NCBI RefSeq assembly: GCF_009728735.1
Contig: NZ_CP024637.1
Location: forward strand, 378,241 to 442,240
Origin: Pantoea phytobeneficialis
GTDB lineage: Bacteria; Pseudomonadota; Gammaproteobacteria; Enterobacterales; Enterobacteriaceae
Direction: 5' to 3'
Length of the DNA: 64,000 nt
The position numbers and the translations under genes were made by a program. The notes under the pieces are model-generated. The model worked only from the letters and a program-made list of their open reading frames with translations. It had not been told where the DNA came from and made no database searches. Shown here one piece after another: positions 25,169 through 34,833 of the stretch. How positions within the stretch are numbered: the first letter of the stretch is position 1; every line of letters begins with the position of its first letter.

Positions 25169-25708
25169 TCACGATTCCGGATGCCCTTCAATGGCGGCTT
25201 GCAGATCGCGATACTCCTCGCAGCTCACGCCACACAGGGTTTTGATAATGGACAGTTGTTCCTTCGCCAGATCCGGTCGGCCTTTGGTCATCCAGGCTTC
25301 CCCCAGATACTCACGCACTTTGGCGTAGTGCGGGTCGAGGGCGATGGAACGTTGATAGTAACTCATCCCTTCGTCGGTACGTCCCAGCTTACGCGTGGCG
25401 TAACCACGATAATTCCAGGCCTCTTTGGTGTTGGGATTTTTCAGCGTATCCAGCAGGTTGATTGCCGCCTGATACTCCCCCTTTTTCGCCAGATGGTAAG
25501 CGTAATTGGTTTTGTCTTCATCGCTCAGCGAGCTGGTTTTATCCGGTACACAGCTTTTGGATTTGCTGTCCCACACCTGGCCTTTCGGGCAATCTGGCGT
25601 TTTGCTTTCGCTGCTATCGTCCCCGGCAGCCAGCGCGGCAGGGAGATGTAGCGCCATCAGCAAAGCAGGCAGGATTAACCAGCGAACCCTGTTGTTCGTT
25701 TTCATCAT
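25169..25708 (-). CDS. secreted TPR-repeat protein of the ECF sigma operon
   Basis: A 179-residue protein with a signal peptide (LILPALLMALHLPAALAA) and three TPR-like helices pairs (AYHLAKKGEYQAAINLL, AWNYRGYATRKLGRTDEGMSYY, REYLGEAWMTKGRPDLAKEQL). CPKGQVWDSKSKSCVP after the signal has two cysteines that could form a disulfide. It is the first gene before the sigma and anti-sigma genes and may feed the periplasmic signal into that pair. Two adjacent ATG codons could start it. Confidence 0.75.
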   Translation of the reverse strand: MMKTNNRVRWLILPALLMALHLPAALAAGDDSSESKTPDCPKGQVWDSKSKSCVPDKTSSLSDEDKTNYAYHLAKKGEYQAAINLLDTLKNPNTKEAWNYRGYATRKLGRTDEGMSYYQRSIALDPHYAKVREYLGEAWMTKGRPDLAKEQLSIIKTLCGVSCEEYRDLQAAIEGHPES

Positions 25709-25795
25709 GTATCCTCACGAAATGGCATCGAAGTGACCTTGTCAGAGAGTAAACAGCGCAGCCGCCATTTCTATTCGGAACATTTTTGCTTTTTT

Positions 25796-27322
25796 TTACT
25801 GCTCGCCAAAACAGGTTGCGATATCAGGCTGGTGACTACAGGCAATATGGTGGTTAATTCGCGCCATCATATAGTCAAAAAACGGATTCGAATTGGCGCG
25901 CATCAAGGTATCCAGCCCGACGCTCAGCGTATTGCTCTCACCACGTAATGAAATCGCGCCCAGGCTGATGCCAAATTGGTTCTTCTCCGCAGGTTGCAGC
26001 CCGTACAACGAATCCGTCAGCGGGAATGGCACCGCCACATGAGACAAGGAGTACATCCCAGGCGGCCAGGCGATATGCAGCGGCTGCACCGTTTCCGTCC
26101 GTTGATTGGCCGGCGTGTTGCGCGCCACCGTGTCGGCGGTGGCGGGTGTCGCATTGGTGATCACCGTTGTCGCATAGGGACGCGGTGCAGGCGGTAACAG
26201 GTTGCTGACGGCGTTGTTCAAATCGGGGCGTAATAAGGCGCGCAGTTCAGCGGCCTGATTAATATCGAAAATCACCAACTGATTGCCGCGACTTTGCAGA
26301 TGACGGTACAACGATGCCACCACCGCGCGGGTGCTGACGGTGGAATCCATCACTGACTGGAAGGTTAATACCGGCGCCAGGCTAGCCAGCCCCTGATGGT
26401 GTGATTGCAACAAAATTTGTTGTTGTAGCGCCTGCGTCAGCAGCCACGACTGGCGCGCCGCTTTGACCGGAAACGAGTTGTATTTATAGGGGTTAAACTC
26501 CGGCATCACATTCAGCCAGGCCGCTTTGGCAAAAGCCGGTAACACCGAAGGCAGGCCCGCCAGGCCAGCAAAACGGGCGAAGGTCGTTACACCAATCATG
26601 GGCGACAGCAGTACAATCTGTTGCGGCTGGCGCAGCGCTGGATCGTTGAGCGCATCCAGCGCATACTTCATTGCCAGCGCTCCGCCGTTGGAATATCCCA
26701 CCAGGTGCAGCGGCACCGCTTTACCGGCACGCCTTGTCGCTTCGCGCACCGCCAGTCGGGTCACCGCCAGCCACTGCTCCCAGTTGACGCGGGTTAACGC
26801 GCCCGGTGCCGTGCCATGCCCCGGCAAACGTGGCACCACCGCCACGAATCCTTGTTGACGATAATCTTCTGCCAGATAGCGCATGCTGTAGGGGGAGTCG
26901 GTCAGACCGTGCAGCAGAACCACCGCGCCGCGCGGCGTGCTTTGCGGCATCAGAATAAATGAACGATTCCAGTCTGGTTGAAAGCGCGCCGGATAAACCA
27001 GGCTTTGTGCGTAGTAGCGATTGAGCGGTGTTTTTTCTGCATCGTCCAGGGTGTTGGTAATGTCGCGTTGCATCTCGGCGAAAATCGCCGCTTCCCGCGC
27101 CTGATAATCGGCGAAAGTGGCGTGGTCGATCTCTTTTTCGTTCATCTCATCCGCTGACCAGGTATGCCAGCTTTGAAGCGGTGCACCACGTTCAGACTGA
27201 TAAATACGCGCAATCAGGAAAATGACGGCGATGATCACAATGCCCGCCAGGATAAGTTTCAGCAACGAGATCAGAGTTGGCCCTGGCCGGTTCAGCCACT
27301 GTTGCACGCGCGACATCGCCAT
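25796..27322 (-). CDS. membrane-anchored alpha/beta hydrolase
   Basis: A 508-residue protein with one N-terminal membrane helix (LISLLKLILAGIVIIAVIFLIA) followed by an alpha/beta-hydrolase domain on the periplasmic side. LLHGLTDSPYSM is the oxyanion-hole strand, and GYSNGG carries the nucleophilic Ser. A proline- and threonine-rich stretch (about residues 378-405) splits the C-terminal region, which ends with HHIACSHQPDIATCFG. It resembles serine lipase/esterase-like proteins but the substrate is unknown. It ends 15 bp from pagP on the same strand. Confidence 0.75.
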   Translation of the reverse strand: MAMSRVQQWLNRPGPTLISLLKLILAGIVIIAVIFLIARIYQSERGAPLQSWHTWSADEMNEKEIDHATFADYQAREAAIFAEMQRDITNTLDDAEKTPLNRYYAQSLVYPARFQPDWNRSFILMPQSTPRGAVVLLHGLTDSPYSMRYLAEDYRQQGFVAVVPRLPGHGTAPGALTRVNWEQWLAVTRLAVREATRRAGKAVPLHLVGYSNGGALAMKYALDALNDPALRQPQQIVLLSPMIGVTTFARFAGLAGLPSVLPAFAKAAWLNVMPEFNPYKYNSFPVKAARQSWLLTQALQQQILLQSHHQGLASLAPVLTFQSVMDSTVSTRAVVASLYRHLQSRGNQLVIFDINQAAELRALLRPDLNNAVSNLLPPAPRPYATTVITNATPATADTVARNTPANQRTETVQPLHIAWPPGMYSLSHVAVPFPLTDSLYGLQPAEKNQFGISLGAISLRGESNTLSVGLDTLMRANSNPFFDYMMARINHHIACSHQPDIATCFGEQ

Positions 27323-27337
27323 ATAATTTCCCGTGAT

Positions 27338-27895
27338 TTAAAAACCGATACGTAGCCACGCGAACAGCACATTGCCGTTGTTGTAGGTGCCGGGGATATA
27401 GGTAAATTGCACGGTTGCGCGCTTATAACCCGCCGAGAACAGCGGCAGCACAATCGGCAGCGGCACGTAATTCGCAAAGTCGTCACGCGCGGTGATACCC
27501 GCCGTCAGACCAAGCCCGAGGCGAAAATCATGCGCATTATCGAGATACCAACCTTTTTCCCACCCGTAACCGACAATCGGCTGCCACATATTATGCGAGT
27601 CTTTAAACATCATGGCGTAGAGCGCGCTCCAATTACCCTCGTCATTATAACGGGAGACACCGAAACCACCGCCCCACGGCGTTTCGTTATAGTTATCGGT
27701 TTTTTCTTTGTCGTAGGCGAAACGGGCATGCCAGGCGATAAACGGTAGATAGAGATCGTAATTTTGCGGTTGTTCCCAGGTCTGGGAAATATCATTGGTT
27801 AACCAGTTCCATCCGTTGCTGAGGGTGCCTTCAGCCTGAACGGGGGCCACAGAGAAAAACAGAACCACATACAAAGCCGCCAGAAAACTTCGCAT
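27338..27895 (-). CDS. pagP: lipid A palmitoyltransferase PagP
   Basis: A 185-residue outer-membrane enzyme that transfers palmitate from phospholipids to lipid A. It has a signal peptide ([16 protein letters not shown]), the N-terminal amphipathic helix ([15 protein letters not shown]), and the catalytic His in AWHARFAY and Asp-Ser in FKDSHNMW, as in E. coli PagP. It ends with LRIGF, an aromatic-terminated beta-barrel strand. AAGGA precedes the ATG. It lies immediately upstream of the hydrolase gene, so an envelope-remodelling unit is plausible. Confidence 0.92.
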   Translation of the reverse strand: MRSFLAALYVVLFFSVAPVQAEGTLSNGWNWLTNDISQTWEQPQNYDLYLPFIAWHARFAYDKEKTDNYNETPWGGGFGVSRYNDEGNWSALYAMMFKDSHNMWQPIVGYGWEKGWYLDNAHDFRLGLGLTAGITARDDFANYVPLPIVLPLFSAGYKRATVQFTYIPGTYNNGNVLFAWLRIGF

Positions 27896-27997
27896 GGTTT
27901 ATCCTTAAGAAACATTTAAATAGAGCTTAAAGTCTGGGAAGTTTCTGAAGGATTTGCAAATACAGAAGCAGGAAATATTGTCACTGGTCAGGTTGTG

Positions 27998-28144
27998 TTA
28001 ATTTTTTTCCATTAATTCGCGCACCGTCGAGATAAATTGCGGCCAGTGGCGGAAACGAATCGCGGGCATATTGGCATGGCGATGTGATTTGAGCGACTGA
28101 ACAAATGCCGCCGCCTGAGCTGCGACTTCATGATTATTATGCAT
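27998..28144 (-). CDS. small hypothetical protein (48 aa)
   Basis: A 48-residue basic, His-rich protein starting MHNNHEVAAQAAAFVQSLKS and ending RELMEKN, with AGAGGGG six bases before the ATG. No membrane segment or known motif is visible. It stands alone between pagP and the dehydrogenase operon. The good ribosome binding site is the main support. Confidence 0.5.
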   Translation of the reverse strand: MHNNHEVAAQAAAFVQSLKSHRHANMPAIRFRHWPQFISTVRELMEKN

Positions 28145-28283
28145 ATGATTCCCCTCTGATTGACGCGATATTTTTGCCGTTGTGGCATCGTGTGACCTGA
28201 TATGAGGGAGAATAAATCTGTCGCGTGGTGAGTAACAGCGGGGGCTTTTGCTGAAAGCATTCAAAATATTTGAAGAGGTGCAC

Positions 28284-28328
28284 CCGGCATAGCGGCGCGA
28301 TTGCTCGCGCCCCCTGCCGGGTGCGTGC
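28284..28328. repeat. intergenic palindrome family, degenerate copy 5
   Basis: TAGCGGCGCGATTGCTCGCGCC followed by CCTGCCGGGTGCG, paired with CACCCGGCATAG on the left. It lies beyond the end of the cytochrome gene and may act as a terminator hairpin. Confidence 0.5.
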
Positions 28329-28330
28329 TG

Positions 28331-29656
28331 TTAATGCACGCGTTTTCTGCGCCACCACCACAACACCAGCACGATCACCACCCCTGCCAGCGCCATACCC
28401 GCTCGCGCCATCCACATTAAGGGGGATGTGGCTCCACCCGCCCGCAGGGTTTTCACTCGATCGGCGCTGATCTGCACCTGACTGTGCCCGATATCCTGCA
28501 TCACGTAATTGGTGATATCGGCAATCTGCGCGTCACTGAGCGACGCGGCAAAACCGATCATCCCCTGATCTTTTTCCGGCCAGACACCCTGCAACACCGC
28601 CATTGCTACGTTATCTGCCGTTGGCTTATTCAGCACCGGATGATTTTGCAGCGCGGGCAGACCATTTAATCCCTGACCCGCGAGGTTATGACAGGCGGCG
28701 CAGTTGCTACGATACAGGACGGCACCACTGCTGAGGCTGGCCTGTGGCGTGTCATCGCCCTGCACCGCCGTCAGGCCCGGTTTCGCCGCGCTCGCCTGGG
28801 TTGCCGCCTCTGCCGGCAGCAGATAAGTGGCGATCGCCTGGCGATCTTCCGGCGTCATGCGTGAGAAGCTTTTATCGATCGCTTCCAGCATCGGTCCACC
28901 CGCCGTCGCGCCATTGCTGGCATGGCCGGTCGCCAGGTAGTCAGCCAGCATCTCACGCGTCCAGTGCGGTTTGCCCTGCAACGTGGCGGCGGTGATATCC
29001 GGCGCGAACCAGGTACCCAGCGAAGCCCCCTGAAGATTTTTTGCCGACTGCTCCGCCATCAGGAAATTACGCGGCGTGTGGCAGGTGCTGCAATGGGTTA
29101 ACCCCTGTACCAGATAAGCACCACGATTCCACTCGTCCGATTGCGTGGCGTCAGGCTGGAAGGGCTGTTTGTCGAGGAACAGCCAGTTCCACGCCGCCAT
29201 ACTGAAACGCAGATTGAACGGGAATGGCAACGCGGTTTTCTGCGGCTGCTCATCCACCGGCTGCACGCCGTGCATAAAATACGCGTACAACGCCGCCACA
29301 TCTTCATCGCTCAGTTTCGCATAGGCGGTGTATGGCATCGCCGGATAGAGCTGGCTGCCGTCACCGCGTATCCCCTGACGCAACGCGGCCGCAAACTGCG
29401 CTTCGCTGTAATTCCCAATCCCGGCGGTTTTCGACGGCGTGATATTGGTGCTGAAGATAGTGCCCAACGGGCTGGCGATGGCATGCCCGCCGCTAAACGG
29501 CGCTTTACCTTCCTCGCTGTGGCAGGCGCCGCAGTCACCGGCAATCGCCAGATATTCGCCACGTTTGATCTGCGCCTGTTGATCGGCAGCCTGAGCCTGA
29601 ACTGCGACCACAGCCAGCACACCCGCAGCCAGCCATGCTTTCCATTGCTTAGCCAT
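28331..29656 (-). CDS. triheme cytochrome c subunit of membrane dehydrogenase (complex 1)
   Basis: A 441-residue periplasmic cytochrome with a signal peptide and three CxxCH heme sites (CGACH, CSTCH, CAACH). A C-terminal membrane anchor (ALAGVVIVLVLWWWRRKRVH) follows. This is the electron-transfer subunit of gluconate 2-dehydrogenase / 2-ketogluconate dehydrogenase / sorbitol dehydrogenase complexes, passing electrons to ubiquinone. It overlaps the flavoprotein stop by eight bases. Confidence 0.9.
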   Translation of the reverse strand: MAKQWKAWLAAGVLAVVAVQAQAADQQAQIKRGEYLAIAGDCGACHSEEGKAPFSGGHAIASPLGTIFSTNITPSKTAGIGNYSEAQFAAALRQGIRGDGSQLYPAMPYTAYAKLSDEDVAALYAYFMHGVQPVDEQPQKTALPFPFNLRFSMAAWNWLFLDKQPFQPDATQSDEWNRGAYLVQGLTHCSTCHTPRNFLMAEQSAKNLQGASLGTWFAPDITAATLQGKPHWTREMLADYLATGHASNGATAGGPMLEAIDKSFSRMTPEDRQAIATYLLPAEAATQASAAKPGLTAVQGDDTPQASLSSGAVLYRSNCAACHNLAGQGLNGLPALQNHPVLNKPTADNVAMAVLQGVWPEKDQGMIGFAASLSDAQIADITNYVMQDIGHSQVQISADRVKTLRAGGATSPLMWMARAGMALAGVVIVLVLWWWRRKRVH

Positions 29657-31262
29657 GTTGCGTCTCCTGCAAAATTTTATCGGCGGTGCGCAGCGCCAGC
29701 GCCATCGCAGTCAGTGTCACGTTACAGGTGCCGACCGTGGGCATCACGCCGGTGCCAACCATAAACAGGTTGTGATGATCGTGCGCGCGTCCCCAGGCAT
29801 CGGTGACGCTGGTCGCCGGATCGATCCCCATCGACAGCGTGCCGGTGATATGTTGACGGTTGGAAAATTTGCCGCTTTTGCTGTGTTTGATGTTGGTCGC
29901 CCCCAGCTTTGCCGCGATGGCGTCATAGCACGCGCGGGTTTTTTCTATCCCCTTCAACTCATAATCGCTGACATTCCAGTACAGCGCCGGTGTCGGCAAG
30001 CCAAGCGCATCTTTGTTGCTGCTCAACGTGACACGGTTATCTGGATCGGGAAGCTGCTCCATCGCATTTTTGATACTCAGGCGACGCGCCGCGCGAAAAC
30101 GGATCTCCTCCTGCAATTTCTTACCGAAGAAGCCTTCCGCCAGCACTTCTTTGGTCACTGCCGCGACCTGGGAGGCGTTGGAGATATCGATACGGAATGG
30201 CGCATGTTCGCGACGGAAATCGCCATCGCGATACTGACCGATGGAGCACGGGCTGACCGGCCCACGGCCAGGCCAGATTTCTTCATCCACATCAAAGGTG
30301 ACACCAATGGCCGGGTGATCACACAGGTTGCGCCCCACGTTATCGCGCGCGTTAGCAATTCCCTGTGGAAACCTGTCGCTGGCCGACATCAGCAGCAGCT
30401 TTGGCGTTTCAATGGCGTTGGCTGCCAGCACGAAAGTTTCTGCGGTTACGCGATGGCTGACCTTATTCCAGTCGTAGTAGTTGGCGGCGACAATCTTGCC
30501 CTGTGCATCATGCTCCAGTTGATACACCACCGCTTCGGTGATCACCTGCACGCCGCTGTCCTGTGCCTGTTGTGCCGCCAGACCGCCGTGATACTGCGCA
30601 TCAATCGGGCACACGGGCATACAGTTGTTATTACCGCAGCAGGCGGGACGGCCATCATAGCTGTGGCTGTTACGCCCGGTGCTGTCATCCAGTACGGTAA
30701 AATCCGGTGCCAGCCGCGCAGTGACGCGCTGTTGCAGCCAGGAGGCCGGTACGCGTTCCATCGGGTAAGGTTTGCTGCGCGGAGAGCCGTTATCGGGTGA
30801 TCCACCCACTCCGGCAATGACTTCCGCTTCATAGTAGTAAGGTTCCAGCTCGTCATAACCAAACGGCCAGTCCTTACCCACGCCATATTGCGTTTGCTGA
30901 CGGAAATCGTTGGGAACAAAGCGCCATAACTGCGCTGCCCAGTGCCAACTGGTCCCGCCAAACATACGGATGTACTGAGCGGCAAACGGGTGCGGCCCCA
31001 GTTGATGCAGGTAATCATTCGGTTCCGGCGTGTAACGCGGCTGCGGTGCCAGCTCGGAAAACGGATATGGCGACATAAAATCGGATTTGAACGCCGAGGC
31101 GCGAAAACGCGCCACCAGCTCGTCACGACCCACTTTCGGACCCGATTCCAGCAACAGGACCGATTTACCCGCTTTTGCCAGTCGGGTTGCCAGCAGTGAT
31201 CCATTGACGCCCGCGCCAATCACCACCACATCGGCAGAATTTTTATTATTCATTAACGACAT
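29649..31262 (-). CDS. GMC-type flavoprotein subunit of membrane dehydrogenase (complex 1)
   Basis: A 537-residue glucose-methanol-choline oxidoreductase. VVVIGAGVNGSLLATRL binds FAD; the cysteine set CCGNNNCMPVCP matches the 3Fe-4S-type cluster seen in bacterial FAD glucose dehydrogenases; SKSGKFSNRQHITGTLSMG and GTCNVTLT mark the C-terminal catalytic region with the active-site His. Its size is typical of sugar-alcohol or ketogluconate dehydrogenases. It has no signal peptide and probably travels with the Tat-targeted small subunit. Confidence 0.88.
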   Translation of the reverse strand: MSLMNNKNSADVVVIGAGVNGSLLATRLAKAGKSVLLLESGPKVGRDELVARFRASAFKSDFMSPYPFSELAPQPRYTPEPNDYLHQLGPHPFAAQYIRMFGGTSWHWAAQLWRFVPNDFRQQTQYGVGKDWPFGYDELEPYYYEAEVIAGVGGSPDNGSPRSKPYPMERVPASWLQQRVTARLAPDFTVLDDSTGRNSHSYDGRPACCGNNNCMPVCPIDAQYHGGLAAQQAQDSGVQVITEAVVYQLEHDAQGKIVAANYYDWNKVSHRVTAETFVLAANAIETPKLLLMSASDRFPQGIANARDNVGRNLCDHPAIGVTFDVDEEIWPGRGPVSPCSIGQYRDGDFRREHAPFRIDISNASQVAAVTKEVLAEGFFGKKLQEEIRFRAARRLSIKNAMEQLPDPDNRVTLSSNKDALGLPTPALYWNVSDYELKGIEKTRACYDAIAAKLGATNIKHSKSGKFSNRQHITGTLSMGIDPATSVTDAWGRAHDHHNLFMVGTGVMPTVGTCNVTLTAMALALRTADKILQETQHG

Positions 31263-31274
31263 TGCTCTTAAAAA

Positions 31275-31778
31275 TCAGGGCTGTTGCGCCCAGCTGCCAC
31301 ATTTGCCATACGAGAAACTCGGTGGCACCAGTTTGTCATTCACCAGTTGGTTGGCGAGCGTATTTACGTAAGTGACGTACAGCGCATGTTTGCCTTTGCC
31401 GACCACGCCGTTGTACCAACCAGCGAGAATCACTTGCGCCAGTTTCTCGCTGGCCGCATCACTGGCGGCAAAGGTCAGTTGCTCCTGTTGCAGCAGCTCC
31501 GGCTGGCTTTGCAGCAAGGCTTTAAGCTGCGTCAGTCCGGCCATGAAATTCTGTTGGGTTTGATTCAGGGCAATCAGCAACGCATGAGCAACGGCGCTGT
31601 TGAGGTTCTCCTGCTGCGTCAGCCATTGAGAAACCTGAATAAAATCCGCCTGCGCGGATGCATTGGCCAGCGATTGCGCGGCATTGAGACGCGGGAGCGG
31701 CAACAGATGACCTGCGGCGCTGGTGATGACCACCAGGCCGGCCATCTTCAGCACACGACGGCGTGAGTAGAGCTTCAT
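31275..31778 (-). CDS. Tat-targeted small subunit of membrane dehydrogenase (complex 1)
   Basis: A 167-residue subunit with a twin-arginine leader (SRRRVLKMAG followed by a hydrophobic stretch). It resembles the gamma/small subunits of gluconate and sorbitol dehydrogenases and is thought to carry the flavoprotein through the Tat system. It sits 12 bp upstream of its flavoprotein gene and 22 bp after the cytochrome of the second complex. Confidence 0.82.
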   Translation of the reverse strand: MKLYSRRRVLKMAGLVVITSAAGHLLPLPRLNAAQSLANASAQADFIQVSQWLTQQENLNSAVAHALLIALNQTQQNFMAGLTQLKALLQSQPELLQQEQLTFAASDAASEKLAQVILAGWYNGVVGKGKHALYVTYVNTLANQLVNDKLVPPSFSYGKCGSWAQQP

Positions 31779-31800
31779 ACTATTTTCCAGTGGTAAGGGG

Positions 31801-33183
31801 TTAACGTTTACGACGCCATAACAGCCAAATCAGCACGATGATCGCGGCCAGCACAGCGCCAGCAACCCCGAACTGTGCCAGCAGTACCAGCGGCGACGAA
31901 GGACCGCCAGCGCGGATTTCAGCCACCTGCTCAGGTGACACCGTCACGCCTTGATTGCCGTAGCGATGCAGAATCCAGTTCGACAAGGTGGCGACTTGTT
32001 GATCATTCAGGTGGTTAAGTGCGTTCGGTTGTGCACCAAAGGGCGGCATAAACACGTTGCCCTGCGCGGTATCACGCTCGACACCGAACAGAATAGTCGC
32101 AATAAGATTAGAAGAATTACGCTCTGCCGTGGCGCTGTTATGGAACAGGCTGGGATAGAAACCATCTTTGGTACCCTGCCCACTGCTGCCGTGGCAGGAG
32201 GCGCAGTTACCCGAGAAAAGCCGTGCTCCCTCATCACTGACCGGTTGCGTAAAAGCCTGCCCCCGGAAGGCGACAAGGTTGTTGCCGGGCGTTCCCTGGG
32301 TGAATCGCGCAGGGCCGGAAGCGAAGGCGGTATGATCCGGCACGCTCTGCATATACTCGGCGATCGCCGTCAGATCGGCATCCGACAGATGCTGGAAGCT
32401 GTGGGTAATGGCTTCCGCCATGCTACCCGCCGCCTGCGCCTTGCCAGCCAGACGACCTGTTCGCAGGTATGTCACCAATTCTTGCTGCGACCACTGGCCA
32501 ATGCCACTGACCGGATTAGCGGTAATGTTCGGTGCATACCACGAACCCACCTGTGCACCGGTAAAGGCATCAGCGGTTTTCTCCTGCATCAGGAAACCAC
32601 GCGGGGTATGGCAGGTGCTACAGTGCGCCGCCCCTTCCACCAGGTAACGCCCCCGGTTCCAGCTGGCGGTTTGTGCGGCGTCCGGCTGATAACCTGGCGC
32701 TTTCAGGAACAACGCATTCCAGAACATCATGGAAAACCGCAGGTTCAGCGGGAACGGCAGATGCGTCTGTGCCGTGGGGTGATCGACCGCCTGCACGCCC
32801 GACATAAAATACGCATACAGCGCATGAATATCGTCGTCAGTCAGCGTGGCATACGCGGTGTAAGGCATCGCCGGATAGAGATGTGCACCGTCAGCGCGGA
32901 TGCCTTTACGCAGCGCATCGGCAAACTGTTGCTCGCTGTAATCGCCGATCCCGTCAGTTTTCGACGGCGTGATATTGGTGGCGATGATAGCGCCAACCGG
33001 CGAAGCAATGGCCTTGCCCCCGGCAAAAGGCTGTGTACTTGATGCGGTATGGCAGGCGGTACAGTCGGCAGCCACCGCCAGATATTCACCTTTCTTGATC
33101 AGCGCATCATCACTGGCGGCATGGGCTGCGCCACAGCCGAGTGCCAGCATCAACGCCAGCGCATTGAGTTTGAACTTCAGCAT
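31801..33183 (-). CDS. triheme cytochrome c subunit of membrane dehydrogenase (complex 2)
   Basis: A 460-residue cytochrome with a signal peptide and three heme sites (CTACH, CSTCH, CASCH). A C-terminal anchor (VLAAIIVLIWLLWRRKR) follows. It is clearly paralogous to the cytochrome at 28.3-29.7 kb. Three in-frame start codons follow each other (GTG, ATG, ATG); the last is chosen because AGGAGG lies seven bases upstream, just behind the flavoprotein stop. Confidence 0.9.
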   Translation of the reverse strand: MLKFKLNALALMLALGCGAAHAASDDALIKKGEYLAVAADCTACHTASSTQPFAGGKAIASPVGAIIATNITPSKTDGIGDYSEQQFADALRKGIRADGAHLYPAMPYTAYATLTDDDIHALYAYFMSGVQAVDHPTAQTHLPFPLNLRFSMMFWNALFLKAPGYQPDAAQTASWNRGRYLVEGAAHCSTCHTPRGFLMQEKTADAFTGAQVGSWYAPNITANPVSGIGQWSQQELVTYLRTGRLAGKAQAAGSMAEAITHSFQHLSDADLTAIAEYMQSVPDHTAFASGPARFTQGTPGNNLVAFRGQAFTQPVSDEGARLFSGNCASCHGSSGQGTKDGFYPSLFHNSATAERNSSNLIATILFGVERDTAQGNVFMPPFGAQPNALNHLNDQQVATLSNWILHRYGNQGVTVSPEQVAEIRAGGPSSPLVLLAQFGVAGAVLAAIIVLIWLLWRRKR

Positions 33184-33185
33184 CA

Positions 33186-34814
33186 TCACGCCTCCTGTGC
33201 CTGTTTGACGATGGCATCAGCGGCCCTGAACGCCAGCGCCACCATAGTCAGGGTGCTGTTGCCGCAGGCGGTGCTCGCCATTGCCCCGCCGCCCGGCAGG
33301 AACAGGTTGTGGTGATCGTGTGCACGACAGACGTTATCCACCACCGAATTGGCCGGGTCGTTGCCCATAATGGTGCCGCCCATGATGTGTTTGCTCTGGT
33401 TGAACTGTTTGGAAAACTTCTTATCGATAGCGCCCATCGCCTCCGCGATACGGTCGGCAATCGGCTTTGAGTAGTCGTTATAGGAACGACGGACGTAGTC
33501 ACCAACGTCGTAATGAATTGCCGGTTTCGGCAAGCCGAGCCAGTCCTTTTTGTCGGAAAGCGTCAGACGGTTGTTGGCATCCGGCAGGATCTCATGCGCC
33601 AGCACAATGTCGGCGGTGCAGGCGGTCATGCGGCGGATCTCTTCATCCAGCGCTTTGCCCACCAGCCCTTTCTGTAACGCGCCAAAGGTGACAAAACGGT
33701 TGCGGGCAAAGTTGTTGAAGCGGAAATAGGCTCCGGCGTGCTCGGAACGGAAATCGCCCTGCGAGGTTTCCATAATGCCGCTGTTCACTACCGGCCCCAC
33801 GCCCGCCCAGTAAGGTTCGTCCAGCGTCACCGTCATGGTGATTTGCGGGTGATCCATCATGTTGCGTCCGACCTGATCCGAACTGTTGGCAATACCGTGC
33901 GGGTTGCGGGCATCTGCCGACATCAGCAGCAGTTTGGGCGTCTCCAGCCCGTTACAGGCGATGATAAACAGCTTGCCGCTGACGCGATGGGTTTGCTTGT
34001 GCTGGTCATAGTAATGCACCGCTTCGATGTGGTTTTTTGCGTTGGTTTCAATGCGCCACACCACGGCGTTCGAGAGAATGGTTGCGCCTTTGGCTTCCAG
34101 CCGCGACAACGCGGTGGCGCCATCATATTTGGCCCCAACCGGACACACCGGCACGCAGTTATTATTGGCGCAGCAGGCTGGACGATCATCGTATGAGGTG
34201 CCGCTGTTACGTGCCTGCGCCGTCGGGATGTTATGCAGGCCCAGCTTCTCACGCACCACGTCAGTAAAACGCGCTTCGCCTGGTCCAAACGGCAGCGCTG
34301 GCATCGGATAGGGTTTTGAGCGCTTTGGCGGCCATTGCAGCGCCGGATCGTCCGGGCCACAGATCCCCAGTTTGTACTCGGCGCGCACGTAGTAAGGTTC
34401 GAGCGTGTCGTAGTCGAAGGCCCAGTCGCGGCCCACGCCATAACGACTGTGTAGCTGCATATCCGCAGGCGTAAGACGCCAGCAGGTACCCGCCCAATGC
34501 CAGGTTGAACCACCGGCATAACGCACATAACTTTGCGCATAGGAATCATTACCGCTGAGTTGCAGATAGCCTTTGCCTGCACCCGCCGGTTCCGGGTGCG
34601 GCGCCCATTCGCGCGAGGGATAACACTCTATTGGGTTACCTTTGGCTGCCAGCGGCAGATTACGGTAGTTCTCCACGATCTCGGCACGCGAGACGCGCGG
34701 ACCGGCTTCCAGCATCAGGACCGGAATACCGGCGTCCAGCAGTTGCTCTGCGATCACCACACCGACCACGCCGGTACCGACGATCACCACAGGTGACTGA
34801 TTTGGGGCTGCCAT
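33186..34814 (-). CDS. GMC-type flavoprotein subunit of membrane dehydrogenase (complex 2)
   Basis: A 542-residue paralogue of the flavoprotein at 29.6-31.3 kb. VVIVGTGVVGVVIAEQLL binds FAD, CCANNNCVPVCP carries the Fe-S cysteines, and KQFNQSKHIMGGTIMG with GNSTLTMVALAF marks the catalytic end. The start at 34814 has AAGAAG upstream, and the longer frame would overlap the small subunit gene. The two flavoproteins differ enough to expect different substrates. Confidence 0.88.
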   Translation of the reverse strand: MAAPNQSPVVIVGTGVVGVVIAEQLLDAGIPVLMLEAGPRVSRAEIVENYRNLPLAAKGNPIECYPSREWAPHPEPAGAGKGYLQLSGNDSYAQSYVRYAGGSTWHWAGTCWRLTPADMQLHSRYGVGRDWAFDYDTLEPYYVRAEYKLGICGPDDPALQWPPKRSKPYPMPALPFGPGEARFTDVVREKLGLHNIPTAQARNSGTSYDDRPACCANNNCVPVCPVGAKYDGATALSRLEAKGATILSNAVVWRIETNAKNHIEAVHYYDQHKQTHRVSGKLFIIACNGLETPKLLLMSADARNPHGIANSSDQVGRNMMDHPQITMTVTLDEPYWAGVGPVVNSGIMETSQGDFRSEHAGAYFRFNNFARNRFVTFGALQKGLVGKALDEEIRRMTACTADIVLAHEILPDANNRLTLSDKKDWLGLPKPAIHYDVGDYVRRSYNDYSKPIADRIAEAMGAIDKKFSKQFNQSKHIMGGTIMGNDPANSVVDNVCRAHDHHNLFLPGGGAMASTACGNSTLTMVALAFRAADAIVKQAQEA

Positions 34815-34833
34815 AATTGTCTTCTTATCAGAT

